Notes under the pieces: generated by a model
What the model was told of the DNA's origin: nothing
Seen by the model: only the letters and a program-made list of their open reading frames with translations
Databases searched by the model: none
Shown here: piece by piece, positions 1 to 10,295 of the stretch
Layout: each line of letters begins with the position of its first letter
How positions within the stretch are numbered: the first letter of the stretch is position 1
Translations under genes and position numbers: made by a program
DNA from: Reticulitermes speratus
Taxonomy: Eukaryota; Arthropoda; Insecta; Blattodea; Rhinotermitidae
Direction: 5' to 3'
DNA length: 64,000 nt
Assembly: GCA_021186555.1 (NCBI GenBank)
Contig: JAJKFL010000003.1
Location: 49,005,630 to 49,069,629 of the forward strand

Positions 1-202
1 CACATATATTAACATTTTACGTTTTAAAGCACTGATATTGAAGCAGCTGTGCTTGCGAAGAACGACGTGGGAAGAATAAGAGAAAAAGAAAAAAACAATG
101 TAGAAGAAAATATAAAATTAAGACTGATGAAAAATGTAGTTGCCATGTTTTATAGACACTTTTAAATATAGTATTGGTAGCAATAGAGAATTAGAAATAA
201 AT

Positions 203-405
203 AAAAGAGAAAGTGAAGAAAGAAAGAAAGAAAGAAAGAAAAAAAGAAAGAGAAAGAGTGTGTGAAAATTAAATGAGGTAGTAAAAAAGATAGAAAAAAA
301 ACAGAAAGAAAGTACGAAAGAAAGAAAGAATGAATGAATGAATGCGTGAGTGATTGAGTGAGTGAATGAATGATTGAATGAATGAAAGAAGGAAGGAGAA
401 AGAAA
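203..405. repeat. GAAA/GAAT-rich simple repeat tract
   Basis: Purine-rich low-complexity DNA with runs of GAAA, AAAG and GAAT/GAGT tetranucleotides. The Ser/Phe/His-rich reading frames on the minus strand here are translations of this repeat, not protein genes. Confidence 0.9.
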
Positions 406-1090
406 TAAGGAAGAATGAATATTCGTCCTAAGCAAAGCCCAGAAGTACGTAACGGAAATATCATGGCTGCAGAATCCGAATGCAAAGTTGATTTTAAACC
501 CATAGTTCCTACAGAGAGTGTCTGAGTGATCTCCTATGGTGCTGTGCCGTCGATTCTGACACGTGGCTCTTTTGTATTTATAGACACTTCCGTCCATCTC
601 ATCTGCTTGCTAGCTGACTTGGTGCTAACAAAATTTGTGTTGTGTTGTGCAACACACAAAGTAGTCAGTAAATGCAAATAGTAATTCCTATCCATGCGGT
701 CAAGTGTTGGATCAAATCCAGCTTGTGGCTTCAATATCCGTCAGTTTATTTGCTCCATGGCGAAACATTGTGATTTTGCTAAAGAGCCAAAAACTGTGGG
801 ATTAACTAAGAATCTGAAAATGGGTTCATGGCACATTGAAGACATGTGACATTAAGTTATATAAAAGTACATGGTCTGTTTATGTCATTATACCTATGAT
901 GGTGGATAGACAGTGTTATAAGCATGTGAATACTTTTTTAAATAATGCGTCATGTAAAACAGGTACTGTGTTTTGCGGCATTTGACAAAGGCCAAATTTT
1001 CGCTTAGACAAGTATCAACTACTTAGGTTACGACGTAAGGTACCATCCAAATATTTGCTTAGAAATGCTGACAAAACAACGAAAAAACTT
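406..1090. other. unassigned intergenic DNA
   Basis: AT-rich sequence with no recognisable coding frame, RNA gene or mobile element. The short frames present show no family features. Confidence 0.6.
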
Positions 1091-1175
1091 AAAATGGGTC
1101 AGAGCCGGGATTCAAACCAGTGACTTACTGAATACGATCAGGAAGCCTAATCGCTCAACTTTGACGTTAGATGCT
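1091..1175 (-). mobile_element. tRNA-like SINE remnant
   Basis: Read on the minus strand, a B-box-like word (GGTTTGAATCCCGGCTC) lies downstream of a degraded A-box region. No ends or target duplication can be seen. It could also be a chance tRNA-like match. Confidence 0.3.
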
Positions 1176-1189
1176 AATAGTTTATTAAC

Positions 1190-1345
1190 TTTTAAAGCCC
1201 AGTGGTAGATACTTGTACCATCTACTTCAGTATTAAGAAACTGCGGTTTGCTCTCCCAGTTATGATTCTCATAATAAACAGCGAATATTTCCCTAAATAG
1301 CTTTAAAAACTTAATGTTCATAATACAGACGGACTGTGTTCTCTG
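1190..1345. repeat. dispersed repeat R1, degraded copy
   Basis: The segment starts with TTTTAAAGCCCAGTGG and carries wording also seen, in part, near 52,830 and 55,570. This is the most degraded R1 copy. Family identity is unknown. Confidence 0.35.
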
Positions 1346-1512
1346 TGAAGTAGGCAAGCGGACACGTATAGCGAGAGAAGCTCTTTAGGATATCGGAGGG
1401 ATTGTTGTTGTTGTCGTTGTTTTTGATATTGTCGTCACTCTTCAAAGGGTTAATATCCGTAAGATGATGATAGTGCTTTCAACTTGAAATACTCATGTCG
1501 TTGGCAAACATT

Positions 1513-1762
1513 TTTTTTCCAATGGCGCAACAGCCCCTAATGGCCAGGACCTCCTCATTATCGAGACTTCACTTTGAAACTCAGACACACAACACTCGGT
1601 AGAACTCCTCTGGATGAGTGATCAGCCCGACGCAGAGACATGTACCCGACAACACGCAACATTCACAAGAGACAGACATCCATGACCCCGGCGGGTTTCG
1701 AACCCACAGTCCCAGCAAGCGAAAGGCAGCAGACTCACGCCTTAGACCGCGCGGCCACTGGG
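1513..1762 (-). mobile_element. SINE-A, full-length copy with target duplication
   Basis: The tRNA-like head (GGCCGCGCGGTCTAAGGCG, then a B box GGTTCGAAACCCGCC) is at the right end and the T-rich 3' tail at the left. An imperfect 11-bp target-site duplication flanks it: TGGCAAACATT at 1502-1512 and TGGCAAGCATT from 1763. The head resembles tRNA-Leu/Ser. It is non-coding and presumably mobilised by a LINE in trans. Confidence 0.92.
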
Positions 1763-1773
1763 TGGCAAGCATT

Positions 1774-2288
1774 AAAATGGTTTGAAATTAAGTTTTTGAC
1801 AAAAAATTGTATATAAAACGTGGCCCAGTGTGCGTTAACAGACGGAAATAAAGACGGTCTTGTCTGAAACAGCCAGTTCTAGTTGCAAATAGATGTGTGA
1901 CGTGCAAAGGTGGAGGACTGAAGCAAACTTGTCAGTCAGAGGCCATATTTGTGTGTGTTCTGTCCACTGGATGACAGCTATGAACTAAATACGCTTCGCC
2001 AGCTTAATGTCAATAATTACTTTTCATCGAGGCACCAGCTTGCATGACGCCGAGTGTAAAATTGTAACATTAGTAGCTGGGAAATTAGGCAGGTCATAAT
2101 TCGAGATCCTGCAAATGTCGCATTTAATTAACCATATAAAGCTCAATGGTAATTATATGTACCAGCTGCTGTAATATAAAGAAACTCTGCATGTTACCAA
2201 CACATTGCATTTATGCGTTTCGTATGATTGTTAAATACACAGCAATTACTTTCCTATACAAATTAACCCGTTGGCCTGAACAGTGGAC
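1774..2288. other. unassigned intergenic DNA
   Basis: No gene or known repeat seen. About 2,125-2,240 weakly resembles the R1 dispersed repeat. Confidence 0.5.
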
Positions 2289-2320
2289 ATTAATTTTATT
2301 CTGCATGGCGTACAAAATAA

Positions 2321-2359
<39 letters not shown>

Positions 2360-2830
2360 CGTGAAAATTACTCCTCAAAACTCTAAGTGACCTTTCCTTT
2401 AGTACGTCACTAGATACATGTGTGCTGTTTCATAAACGAGTGGAAAATCCGGGTAACGTTTTCACCTTAGTGAAAATATGGCGATTACATACGACGTCTA
2501 AAATTCTGTGAAGGTGAAGTTGATGTCTTTCTTATTAATATTGATTTTTAAAACATTTTCTACAGCGTATAGCTATTTCGTGAATTTTATTCTGTATAAC
2601 GTAGAAAATAATTATATACAAATTAAACTTAAAAACTCTAAGTGACATTTTCTTTATAACTTCATTTGTTACGTATGTGCTTTTCATACACAAAGGGAAA
2701 ATTGGGTAATGTCATCACCTTAATTAAAATTACCGTTAAATATAAAGGCTAAGGTTTTGTGAACGTGAAATTGCTGCCTCTCTTATTAATACTAGTTTTT
2801 AAAACATTTTTCTGCAGCTAAGCTTCGCAG
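2289..2830. repeat. diverged tandem duplication, two units of about 250-290 bp
   Basis: Unit 1 (about 2,289-2,581) and unit 2 (about 2,582-2,830) share ordered blocks: TTTTATTCTG near the start, AAAACTCTAAGTGAC, a TTATTAATA word and TTTTTAAAACATTTT near the end. Substitutions and indels show that it is old. Unit 1 has gained a (TA)n microsatellite at 2,325-2,356. Confidence 0.85.
2325..2356. repeat. (TA)n microsatellite
   Basis: About 16 TA dinucleotides in an otherwise AT-rich stretch, inside unit 1 of the surrounding tandem duplication. Confidence 0.95.
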
Positions 2831-3660
2831 CTACATATTTTCCGACGTAGTACTCTGCCTAATTTACGTCACCGGTCAAAATGGCCCCTGGAAATATTAA
2901 GAGAAAAGTGTGTGGAAAAAAATGTATTTCCTACAGTAGATGCATTTCGCACGATCCCTTGCTACTCGTTTCATTCTCAAGGATGATACGTCTAAATGAT
3001 CTTATTATAATTACTTATCACCAGACAATTTTAAATATTTAATTGCATTTCTCTGCATTTCTGGGAAAGAGTTTTTTGTTCTTCACTTTCGTTTCGTCTT
3101 TTTTATTAACCTTCCCTTCTTCTTGCTCTTCACACAAGAGTTTCCTAAATGGTTTGCTTATAAAAACTGCAGTGGAGTCTTTGTTTTCTGTAGGCGGACA
3201 TGAGTACATTTTTTTTAACACTAATACCTGCAGCACTGGTAGCAAAGGACAAACCGTGTTCGCTGGAATCTGTAGGGGGGCTCCATTGACACTAGTCTTG
3301 CGTCAACGTCGAAAGAATTTGGCGGCCCTTGTGTCCTAATCTCTGATTTACCATCCTACACGATAGATATTGGGCAGGGTGGTGATTAAGCATGAAACAA
3401 GCAAATTCTGCTGTTTTAAATCATACTTAAAATTGGATTACTGCCCTGTCGTTGTTAAACAAGAAGTTCGGTACAGCAAACACATAAAATTTGTTGAGTG
3501 GAAATATAATCGACACATTTAAAAGTTAACTTTAGGCTACAGTCAAATGGAATATTAAGATTTTTATATTTCTTTCCTAGCACGTATATTTACGTCCACA
3601 TTTGTAGTGTGTTCCTTGTGGCCGTCCATTCTTAGTAATACAGGATCATCAGCTGTTGGC
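2831..3660. other. unassigned DNA with an unrecognised 98-codon frame
   Basis: A plus-strand frame at 3,043-3,339 starts with a Phe/Ser/Leu-rich stretch that could mimic a signal peptide. It has no motif I recognise and no supporting context. I treat it as a chance frame. Confidence 0.4.
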
Positions 3661-3664
3661 TTGA

Positions 3665-4052
3665 CATTCATTCATTCTGCAGTCTGTTTCACGACAGGTC
3701 CTTAGTCTCTTCCAAAGCGAGTTCTCCACAGGGTGCGATCTAGTGTTTCCTCTTTCAATTTCCAGTATCTTCTCTTTTCCTTAAGGTCATACAATAGCTG
3801 CTTACGCCTTCTTCCTCGTCTTCCAGTCATTTCTATCCTTCCTTCTAACTTTCATTCAATCACGTGTTTTAGAAGGCAGTTTCTACGCAAGATTTGTCCA
3901 ATCCAGTTACCATTTCTTCTTTTTATTGTATGTAGGATACTCCTCTCCTCCTTGACTCTGAGTAATACTTCTTCACTTCTCACATGATCGGTCCAACTGA
4001 TCTCCATTCTTCTCCAGCACCAATTACAATGCGTAATGTCTGCAGCAAGCAA
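3665..4052 (-). mobile_element. 5'-truncated LINE, end of reverse transcriptase ORF
   Basis: On the minus strand the reading contains ISWTDHVRSEEVLLRVKEER followed by SILHTIKRRNGNWIGQILRR, then CLLKHVIE. This is the stereotyped C-terminal tail that follows the reverse transcriptase domain in widespread insect LINEs. The frame then breaks; a Gly/Arg/Lys-rich segment and a Trp-Lys-Leu-Lys-Glu segment continue in shifted frames. Only the extreme C-terminus and 3' end remain, so it encodes no enzyme. A sister copy lies at 32,105-32,360. Confidence 0.85.
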
Positions 4053-4059
4053 CCTTCTT

Positions 4060-5490
4060 CTTGTTCACGTACTTTAGACATGCTAAATTTACTATAGATT
4101 TCTAAAAATGTGCACTAAGCTAAGCATGTTATATCAGTAGCTCCGAAGGAAAATAAGTGAAATTGTTCAGTGAGGTGTTTTGTTATGATATGTACTGAGC
4201 TTAGCGGAGCGTAACGCCTGATGGATGCTGTCCAACTGGCAGTGGGAGGCACTTCCGCCCCGCGTAGGCCACACAGACACTTGAATGCCAGCTGGTACTG
4301 AACTGGAAACCTGATATAAAAACTTCCATTAATAAATACCTAGCGTGTCTGTATCCCAGTTAGCCTCTTCATTTCTTTCATAAATTGAGGACAGCTTTCG
4401 TCTCGCATTCGGACTATTTTCATCATGAAAGTTCAATATAGCACGCACTGTACTTAGAGAATCGTAACTGACTGATGTGTTATTAACGAAATTATATGTA
4501 GTGACGTGGCACGAAATATTAGGTGTACAGTGTTTGGTTATAAGTTTGCTGTAAATGTAAGTAATTAGTACTTCAGTAAGCTTTATTGCTTTACAAAGAG
4601 AAAAATAAATATATCATATTTATATGCGTGAAGTAAAATAATGCACGAAATTCCTCAAAACAACCTTTCTTCTACATAGATCGACAATTTAAACATCACA
4701 TAAATAAGTAAATAAATAAATAAAGCACATGATTTTAAGTCATACAGTCTTTCATATCGCAGATAAATTTCAGACCATTCGTGGTTTATTTGACTAAGCT
4801 CTCAGTATCCCAGACTAAAGCCTGTAGCCTGTGATATGATCACATTGGTTCAGATGTTCTTGCTGAACGACCATGAAACTGTTTACGCCAGATACTCCAA
4901 ACATTTCTACCCTTAACATAGTATTTCATACCACAAAAAAGCCCCCTAACTATGAAAAAGTTCACAGGTCTGAAAAAAAAGAGACAGTTGGTAGTGAACG
5001 GAGATTACTCCAGCATTGCAAATTACCGGACAAAAATTTCCGCGTTATTTCCAGGGATATTTGGGAATTTTTCGCGGTCTTTCAGAATTTTGTGTATTTA
5101 TTTCACGATTTTTCGCGGAATCCCTAAAGATGTTTCGCGGAACTTTGGTTGTGAAACACAGGTTTAGAGCTTCGATCTGCATGAGGCCAGAATGCGACTT
5201 TGCGCCACCTGCCTGAAAAAAAAGGTATCACTGATTTCTTGTAGTTGAATAAACGCTATGCTTTCCGGCAGGTTAAAATAAATTGTACTGTTGTATTTTG
5301 TGAAAAGAATGTACCAGTGACTACCACACGTTTGCCTTAGCCTTACCAATGATGTGGTAACGAAAGGAAGGAAGACTTTCCAACTCTGTGGCTGTTTTCT
5401 GCACCATGTGAGCGCGTAATTGCAACATCTTCTAATCTGCTCCCCAAACAGGAAAAGAATAAGAAAATTTTCATCATCTTCATCATTACC
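4060..5490. other. unassigned intergenic DNA
   Basis: No gene seen. A short AATA-type microsatellite lies at about 4,703-4,724. Overlapping frames around 4,873-5,216 share no motif with known families. A phrase with repeated TTTCGCGG words (5,040-5,140) is locally repetitive. Confidence 0.5.
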
Positions 5491-5494
5491 ATGA

Positions 5495-5714
5495 TTTCAG
5501 GCTTCCGCCACGATATTGATGATATCTGCGCTCTTCTGGAATATTACGCAGTGTCGCGTGGTAACTGTTTACCGACGTTTCGGAACAACCTATCGGTCCC
5601 ATCTTCAAGGGTCAAGAGTCTTGTCCCTTGAAGATGGGACCGATACGTTGTCCCGAAACGTCGGTAAATTTACCACACAACGCTGAGCAATATCCCAGAG
5701 AAGCGCAGATGTCA
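5495..5714. mobile_element. long imperfect palindrome with hammerhead-like core (family 1)
   Basis: The left arm (5,495-5,609) and right arm (about 5,622-5,714) are inverted copies around a short centre. The right arm reads TTGAAGATGGGACCGAT and then GTCCCGAAACGTCGG. GGGAC/GTCCC can form a short stem between a CUGANGA-like box and GAAA, the order seen in hammerhead ribozymes. The C of CUGANGA is T here, so activity is unlikely. I infer inverted terminal repeats of a Penelope-like retroelement. Related copies: 14,775-14,915, 29,431-29,653 and probably 52,140-52,320. Confidence 0.7.
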
Positions 5715-5964
5715 CTATCTTTACCAGCTTCTTTTATTCATTTGTTCTTCCTCCTCTTCCTTTTTTCCTCTCCCTCCCCCTTCTCCTTCTTCATGCTCTT
5801 TGGAATAAAGAGTTGATATGAGACTTACGAAAGAATCTTTTTCTGGAATTTCAGACGAAGCATGACGATTCTATCCTGGGTTCTTATTCTTCATATTGCA
5901 TTTTTCTGGTTTACGACTGCACTGCATGTAGTTTGGTAGGTGATTCACCTCGTTTCCGAAGAAC

Positions 5965-6349
5965 TTTTTCTTTTCCTATGGCTCGACAGCCCCTTGGGGG
6001 CCTAGGCCTCGTCATTTTACGACGCTTCACGATCACACATTTGAGACACACCACAGTCGGTAGGACTCCTCAGGACGAGGGACCAGCTCGTCGCAGAGAC
6101 CTCTACCTGACAACACACAACACTCACAAGAGACAGACATCCATGCCCCCGGTGGGATTTTTTTTTCCTTTGATCCATTTTTGTACTTCTAAATCCTTTG
6201 TCCTTCATGCCACTTATGTTCCATACTACTGTCCTTATACAACAAACACAACACAAACATCCATGCCCCCGGTGGGATTCGAACCCACAATCCTAGTAAG
6301 CGAGCGGCCGCAGACCCACGCCTTAGACCGCACGACCACTGGGATCGGC
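5965..6349 (-). mobile_element. composite SINE-A with internal 120-bp insertion
   Basis: The element is flanked by an exact 11-bp duplication, TTCCGAAGAAC, at 5,954-5,964 and 6,350-6,360. The block CATCCATGCCCCCGGTGG occurs twice, 120 bp apart (from 6,138 and 6,258). Read on the minus strand, a first unit (tRNA-like head, unique segment, A-rich tail) is joined to a second SINE-A body that starts just after its B box. The copy at 30,839-31,247 has the same build. Confidence 0.92.
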
Positions 6350-6360
6350 TTCCGAAGAAC

Positions 6361-6820
6361 ATACTGCCACTATTTTCAGGGTAAGACGAAGTAGGGATGA
6401 TGGAAAAAGTAACTTATGTTTCGTAGAAACTTTGTTAACCATCTTCTACATTTCAAGGTCATAACTCAGAAGGTCACAGTTTGACTCTTTACAACAGTGA
6501 AACGCTAACATCTTCTATAGTGCAGTACGTGTTTCTTGTTTCTAAACTTCTTCCATGCCGACCGCTTTCTAGGACACGCTCGAAGTAAACTCCTTTACAC
6601 ATGTAAAGCAGATACTGTTTCTAGGACAACACATCTGCCCAGTGTCCACCAAAGGCATCACGACTAATTGCACTGCCTCACACATTCGTAACATTACTTA
6701 CAGCGATGCGATTAGAGCATGCGTTTCCGTGTGCTCGCAGTATTAATAACGCGGAAGTGTTTCAAAATGTGCATTTTTCTCTGTAGAGTTTGTAAATATG
6801 CTTAGGATTTTTCAGCGTCT
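6361..6820. other. unassigned intergenic DNA
   Basis: No gene, RNA or repeat recognised. Confidence 0.5.
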
Positions 6821-6823
6821 GTA

Positions 6824-7090
6824 CTTGTCCTTCTTTGTCACTCCGATAAACTTGTCCTTCTTTGTCACTCCGATAAACTTATCCTTCTTTGTCACTCCGA
6901 TAAACTTGTCCTTCTTTGTCACTCCGATAAACTTGTCCTTCTTTGTCACTCCGATAAACTTGTCCTTCTTTGTCACTCCGATAAACTTGTCCTTCTTTGT
7001 CACTCCGATAAACTTGTCCTTCTTTGTCACTCCGAAAAACTTATCCTTCTTTGTCACTCCGATAAGCTTGTCCTTTTACACTCCGATAAA
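6824..7090. repeat. 27-bp minisatellite, 9 full units plus a partial unit
   Basis: The unit starts CTTGTCCTTCTTTGTCACTC and is 27 bp long, with very few substitutions. Nine full units run from 6,824 to 7,066, then a shortened unit. Because 27 is a multiple of 3, reading frames stay open on both strands, giving a repeated LSFFVTPIN peptide (plus) and KDKFIGVTK peptide (minus). I see no sign that either is a real protein. Confidence 0.95.
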
Positions 7091-8130
7091 AAGCGTTATT
7101 TTACACCGACTTTTGATATTTGCAATTTAAACTCCACTGAAATATTTAGCTCATGGAACAGCAAAATGTATTATAAAATAAATATTTACACTGGTACACT
7201 TTCTTCTCATAACATACGTTAAACAAATATTCAGTGATATACGAATAGCCATGTATTCTGTACAAGAACATAATTAAAAACTTTAACGGTAACTTTGGCT
7301 TAAGTATTTTGATTATACTCATACATTTCTGCTTTATACATTTGTAGAGTATTTAAGATTCGTACCAGCCTAGCACGATATATCTTTTGTTGTGTTATAA
7401 TACTATGATTATCTTTGAATTAAAACTTAGGCTTATTTATGTCCTGCCTATCCTGTGTAATTTGTATCGCTCTGATAGCAATTTGATAAAACTAATAATA
7501 TTTGGTGAAGAGAATAATTTCTGAATCTCCCAGTTATAAATACTGTCCATCTCTGCCACTTCTTCCTCATAGGTGAAATGAAAATATTCTCAACATAGTC
7601 TTTAAGAGTAAAATAACTATCCTAATTTTATATATATAAGCAAGATCAATGATTAATTTATTTATACAAGTAAAATGGTACGTAAAAATAGCGAAGTAAA
7701 ATAAATTAACAAAACATACTTATTATATACTTACAGTCTTTTTTAGCACTGAACCTTCACATTAACTAAGACAGCTCGATAATTTTACTTACGTTTTTAA
7801 ATAAAATAAATGTAATTACGTTTTTTATCTTCTGCTGTCTTGTTTAGAATTTAAAATTCTATTTTTTTTCCTTCCTGAATGGTTGCTTATTATTGTAGCA
7901 TTTTATTCATTTTTAGTTTGGCACAAAATTATGCGAGGGCGTAACTCAGGTGCGTGTCTAGAAGCAGGTGTGACAGCAAAATCCGTAACGAGGCCTACCG
8001 CTTGTATGAAAATTTAGTTCCTCCGACCCTTCAGTAATCATAAACTTCTAGCTACGAGAATAATTAAACTGAGCTTACTCTTAATATTTGACATCCCCGT
8101 TGGTATGTACATGCACTGTATATTTCACTA
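7091..8130. other. AT-rich unassigned DNA
   Basis: Very AT-rich with no frame longer than chance and no repeat that I recognise. Confidence 0.55.
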
Positions 8131-8200
8131 TTGTTCAGTAATTACAGTCACAACCAACACACACATATATATGTTGGTTGTGACTGTAATTACTGAACAA
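8131..8200. repeat. perfect 29-bp inverted repeat with 12-bp loop
   Basis: The left arm 8,131-8,159 starts TTGTTCAGTAATTACAG and is exactly mirrored by 8,172-8,200, which ends CTGTAATTACTGAACAA. The loop is an AC/AT-rich 12-mer. It could be a small foldback element or a recent template-switch product. Confidence 0.95.
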
Positions 8201-8590
8201 GAGTAAACTATACTGTGCATTTAAATTGAGATTTAGAAAGAATGAACATTGCACATCTTCCTTTGAAATTGGCGCAAATCCTTTGCTTGCCTTTATGCTG
8301 GTGTTAAAGTGAATGGTGGAAGAGAGAGTTGTAGAATATGTTCTGAAATTTGAGTGCATGTAAAGGCTTTGTACGTTTCGACACTGGAATGTCAAAAATG
8401 AAGGATGCATACAGACTAGAATCCCTACGTTTTGAAGCAGGATTTTCCATGCATGTTATATTTAATATTACCGACATTTCCAACTGGTAAGTCGTGGCTG
8501 TTGTGGGAAATGGAAAATGTTCATGAAGAAACTTTTCAATAAATGTTAGCTGTAGCAACAGAAACTGCCGTAGTAGTGACTTCATACGCC
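8201..8590. other. unassigned DNA
   Basis: Minus-strand frames of 91 and 131 codons overlap here. Neither shows a recognisable domain, and the longer one runs into the R1 repeat. Confidence 0.45.
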
Positions 8591-8760
8591 AACACGTTTT
8601 AACAGTAAAAAATTCTATATTCTGATCACTGAGTGTATTTGCGGGTTTTGTACGGATCTCAAAATAAAAAGTTATTATTTCCCTACGCAACATTAACATG
8701 CTACTTTTTGTAACAGAAATTCAATATTTACTGCGCGGTACGACCTGAATCTTTAATTAT
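8591..8760. repeat. dispersed repeat R1
   Basis: Contains TTATTATTTCCCTA and, further on, TTTACTGCGCGGTACGA, words also found in order in the copy at 55,570-55,790. Partial copies lie at 21,205-21,345 and 52,830-53,030. No ends are visible. Confidence 0.6.
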
Positions 8761-8774
8761 ATTTCGTGTTGATA

Positions 8775-8955
8775 TTAGTCTCTCCAAAACGTCCAGACCT
8801 CTGGAGCCCACCCACTCTCCTATTCAATGGGTACTGTTTTTTCCCCTGAGGCAAAGCGGTTGGGGCGTGAACTTAACCTCTCACCTCCATCTGGTGCCGA
8901 GGTTAAGAATGAGTGGAGCTATACATTTAATCCCCCTATATGCTTTCTTACTACG
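8775..8955 (+). mobile_element. SINE-D, body and 3' part
   Basis: Begins CCAAAACGTCCAGACC and contains TTCAATGGGTAC and CTGGTGCCGAGGTTAA, the body of a repeat seen about ten times in this window. The tRNA-like head is missing, so the copy is 5'-truncated. Confidence 0.75.
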
Positions 8956-9070
8956 GAGAGGGACAACGTTGTCTTTTTTAAATATCAGTCTTTAAAGAGT
9001 TGAGAGAATGAACCTTCTGTATTTATTCGTACCTATTAATTACATCAGACGTGAAATTAATTTTTTATAA

Positions 9071-9505
9071 TCTTCTTCTTCTTCTTCGGTGGCACTACAG
9101 TCCAATGCGGACCTTCGCCTCCTTAATGGCCCTTTCCCAGTCAGCTCTGTTTTTTTACCTTTCTTTCCAGTTGTTAAGTTTACACTTCTTAATGTCTGTT
9201 TGTACACAATTCCATCATCTGTTTCTTGGTCGTCCTCTTGGTCGACTTCCTTGGGGATTATTTTTAAATACTTGACTTACTGTTCTTTTATTCTCCATTC
9301 TGTTAACACGACCAATCCATTTGAGCCGACTTATTCTGACAAATGACAGTATATCTAAATCTCCAAACACCTGCTTTAGTTCCTTGTTATGTCGCGTTCT
9401 CCAATTTTAATTTACTTGAATTGCCCCAAATATTCTTCTCAAAATTTTTAGTTCAAAAACTGCCAGCCCTTTAGCAATGTCCTTATTCAATGTCCAATTT
9501 TTTTA
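9071..9505 (-). mobile_element. 5'-truncated LINE with GAA-repeat tail
   Basis: On the minus strand the translation gives LKILRRIFGAIQ, then RISRLKWIGRVNRMENKRT, GSRPRGRPRNR and ADWERAIKEAKVRIGL, and ends at a stop just before (GAA)n. This is the C-terminal tail typical of RTE-like or related endonuclease-reverse transcriptase LINEs. At least three in-frame stops make it a pseudogene: one after the region reading FGAIQVN, one after the GRPRNR motif, one after the NNWKER motif. The tail is 9,071-9,087 on the plus strand as TTC repeats. Confidence 0.85.
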
Positions 9506-10085
9506 TAATGTACTTTATATAGGTAATCCCACTTCGTGATAACCATTTGGTAGGCAATAGAGTGACAGTATCATTACTCCATCTTTCTTCGTTAGTGACA
9601 GTAAACTTCTTATACACCCGTTCTGCCTTGTTCTGGATCCTGGAAGAACTATAATGCTGTCTCCATGTTGGAAGCAGGCACATTCCTTGTCTCTTCTGAA
9701 CATAAATAGCTCATGTAGGTAGCCTAAACCTACTCGCGTCGCCTCTCCTAAGCTGCTGGGATGAGCCATGATCTGCATTTAGGACACCGACCCAAGCACA
9801 GCCAGATGCACTTCACGCACGCCATTATGGTACTTGCCACTGAATTCATTTTAAATAGAAGCTTGACCTTTGACACTAAAGGCGTAGTATCTGTCACAAT
9901 TTTTTTTTTGTGAACACAACTACTTTGAAAAGCAAAAATTTTGCCACTTTCATATATTCCTGTCTTTGAGTTACTGAAAGAAAAGCATTCAAGTGATAAG
10001 TGCACAACAGTAAATCGGGCTTCGATTACTATTTGGAGTTAAAGATTTTTTCTGTTCCTTTCGAATTCCAAACTGACACTGGTTC
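9506..10085. other. unassigned DNA
   Basis: Three overlapping minus-strand frames of 66-87 codons occur. None has a motif I recognise. Confidence 0.45.
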
Positions 10086-10089
10086 CTGT

Positions 10090-10275
10090 TGTGCCTCCTA
10101 TCCAAAACGTACCATGGAGTGATTCCTAAGGGTTAAAACGGCTGAAGTGAAGGTGACCACTCTCCTCCATCTAGTGCCGAGGTTAAAATTCGTGGAGGTA
10201 TAACTCCACTCCTTCATACGTATTCTTGGCATGATGCTTAATTTACTACATGGAAAAAATTTACCTTAAAACTCT
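10090..10275 (+). mobile_element. SINE-D, 3' part
   Basis: Contains CTAGTGCCGAGGTTAAAATT, then a CTCCACTCCTTCATACG word and a 3' end reading TTTACCTT. Same body as 62,790-62,955. Head and front are degraded. Confidence 0.7.
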
Positions 10276-10295
10276 CTATATAAACTAAATAGAAT

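Noticed and set aside
6017..6394. Open frames over SINE-A copies on both strands
   Set aside because: They are translations of the non-coding SINE, repeated with the same peptide at every SINE-A copy in the window.
6824..7090. CRISPR-like array
   Set aside because: Units are contiguous 27-bp repeats without spacers, in a eukaryotic context.
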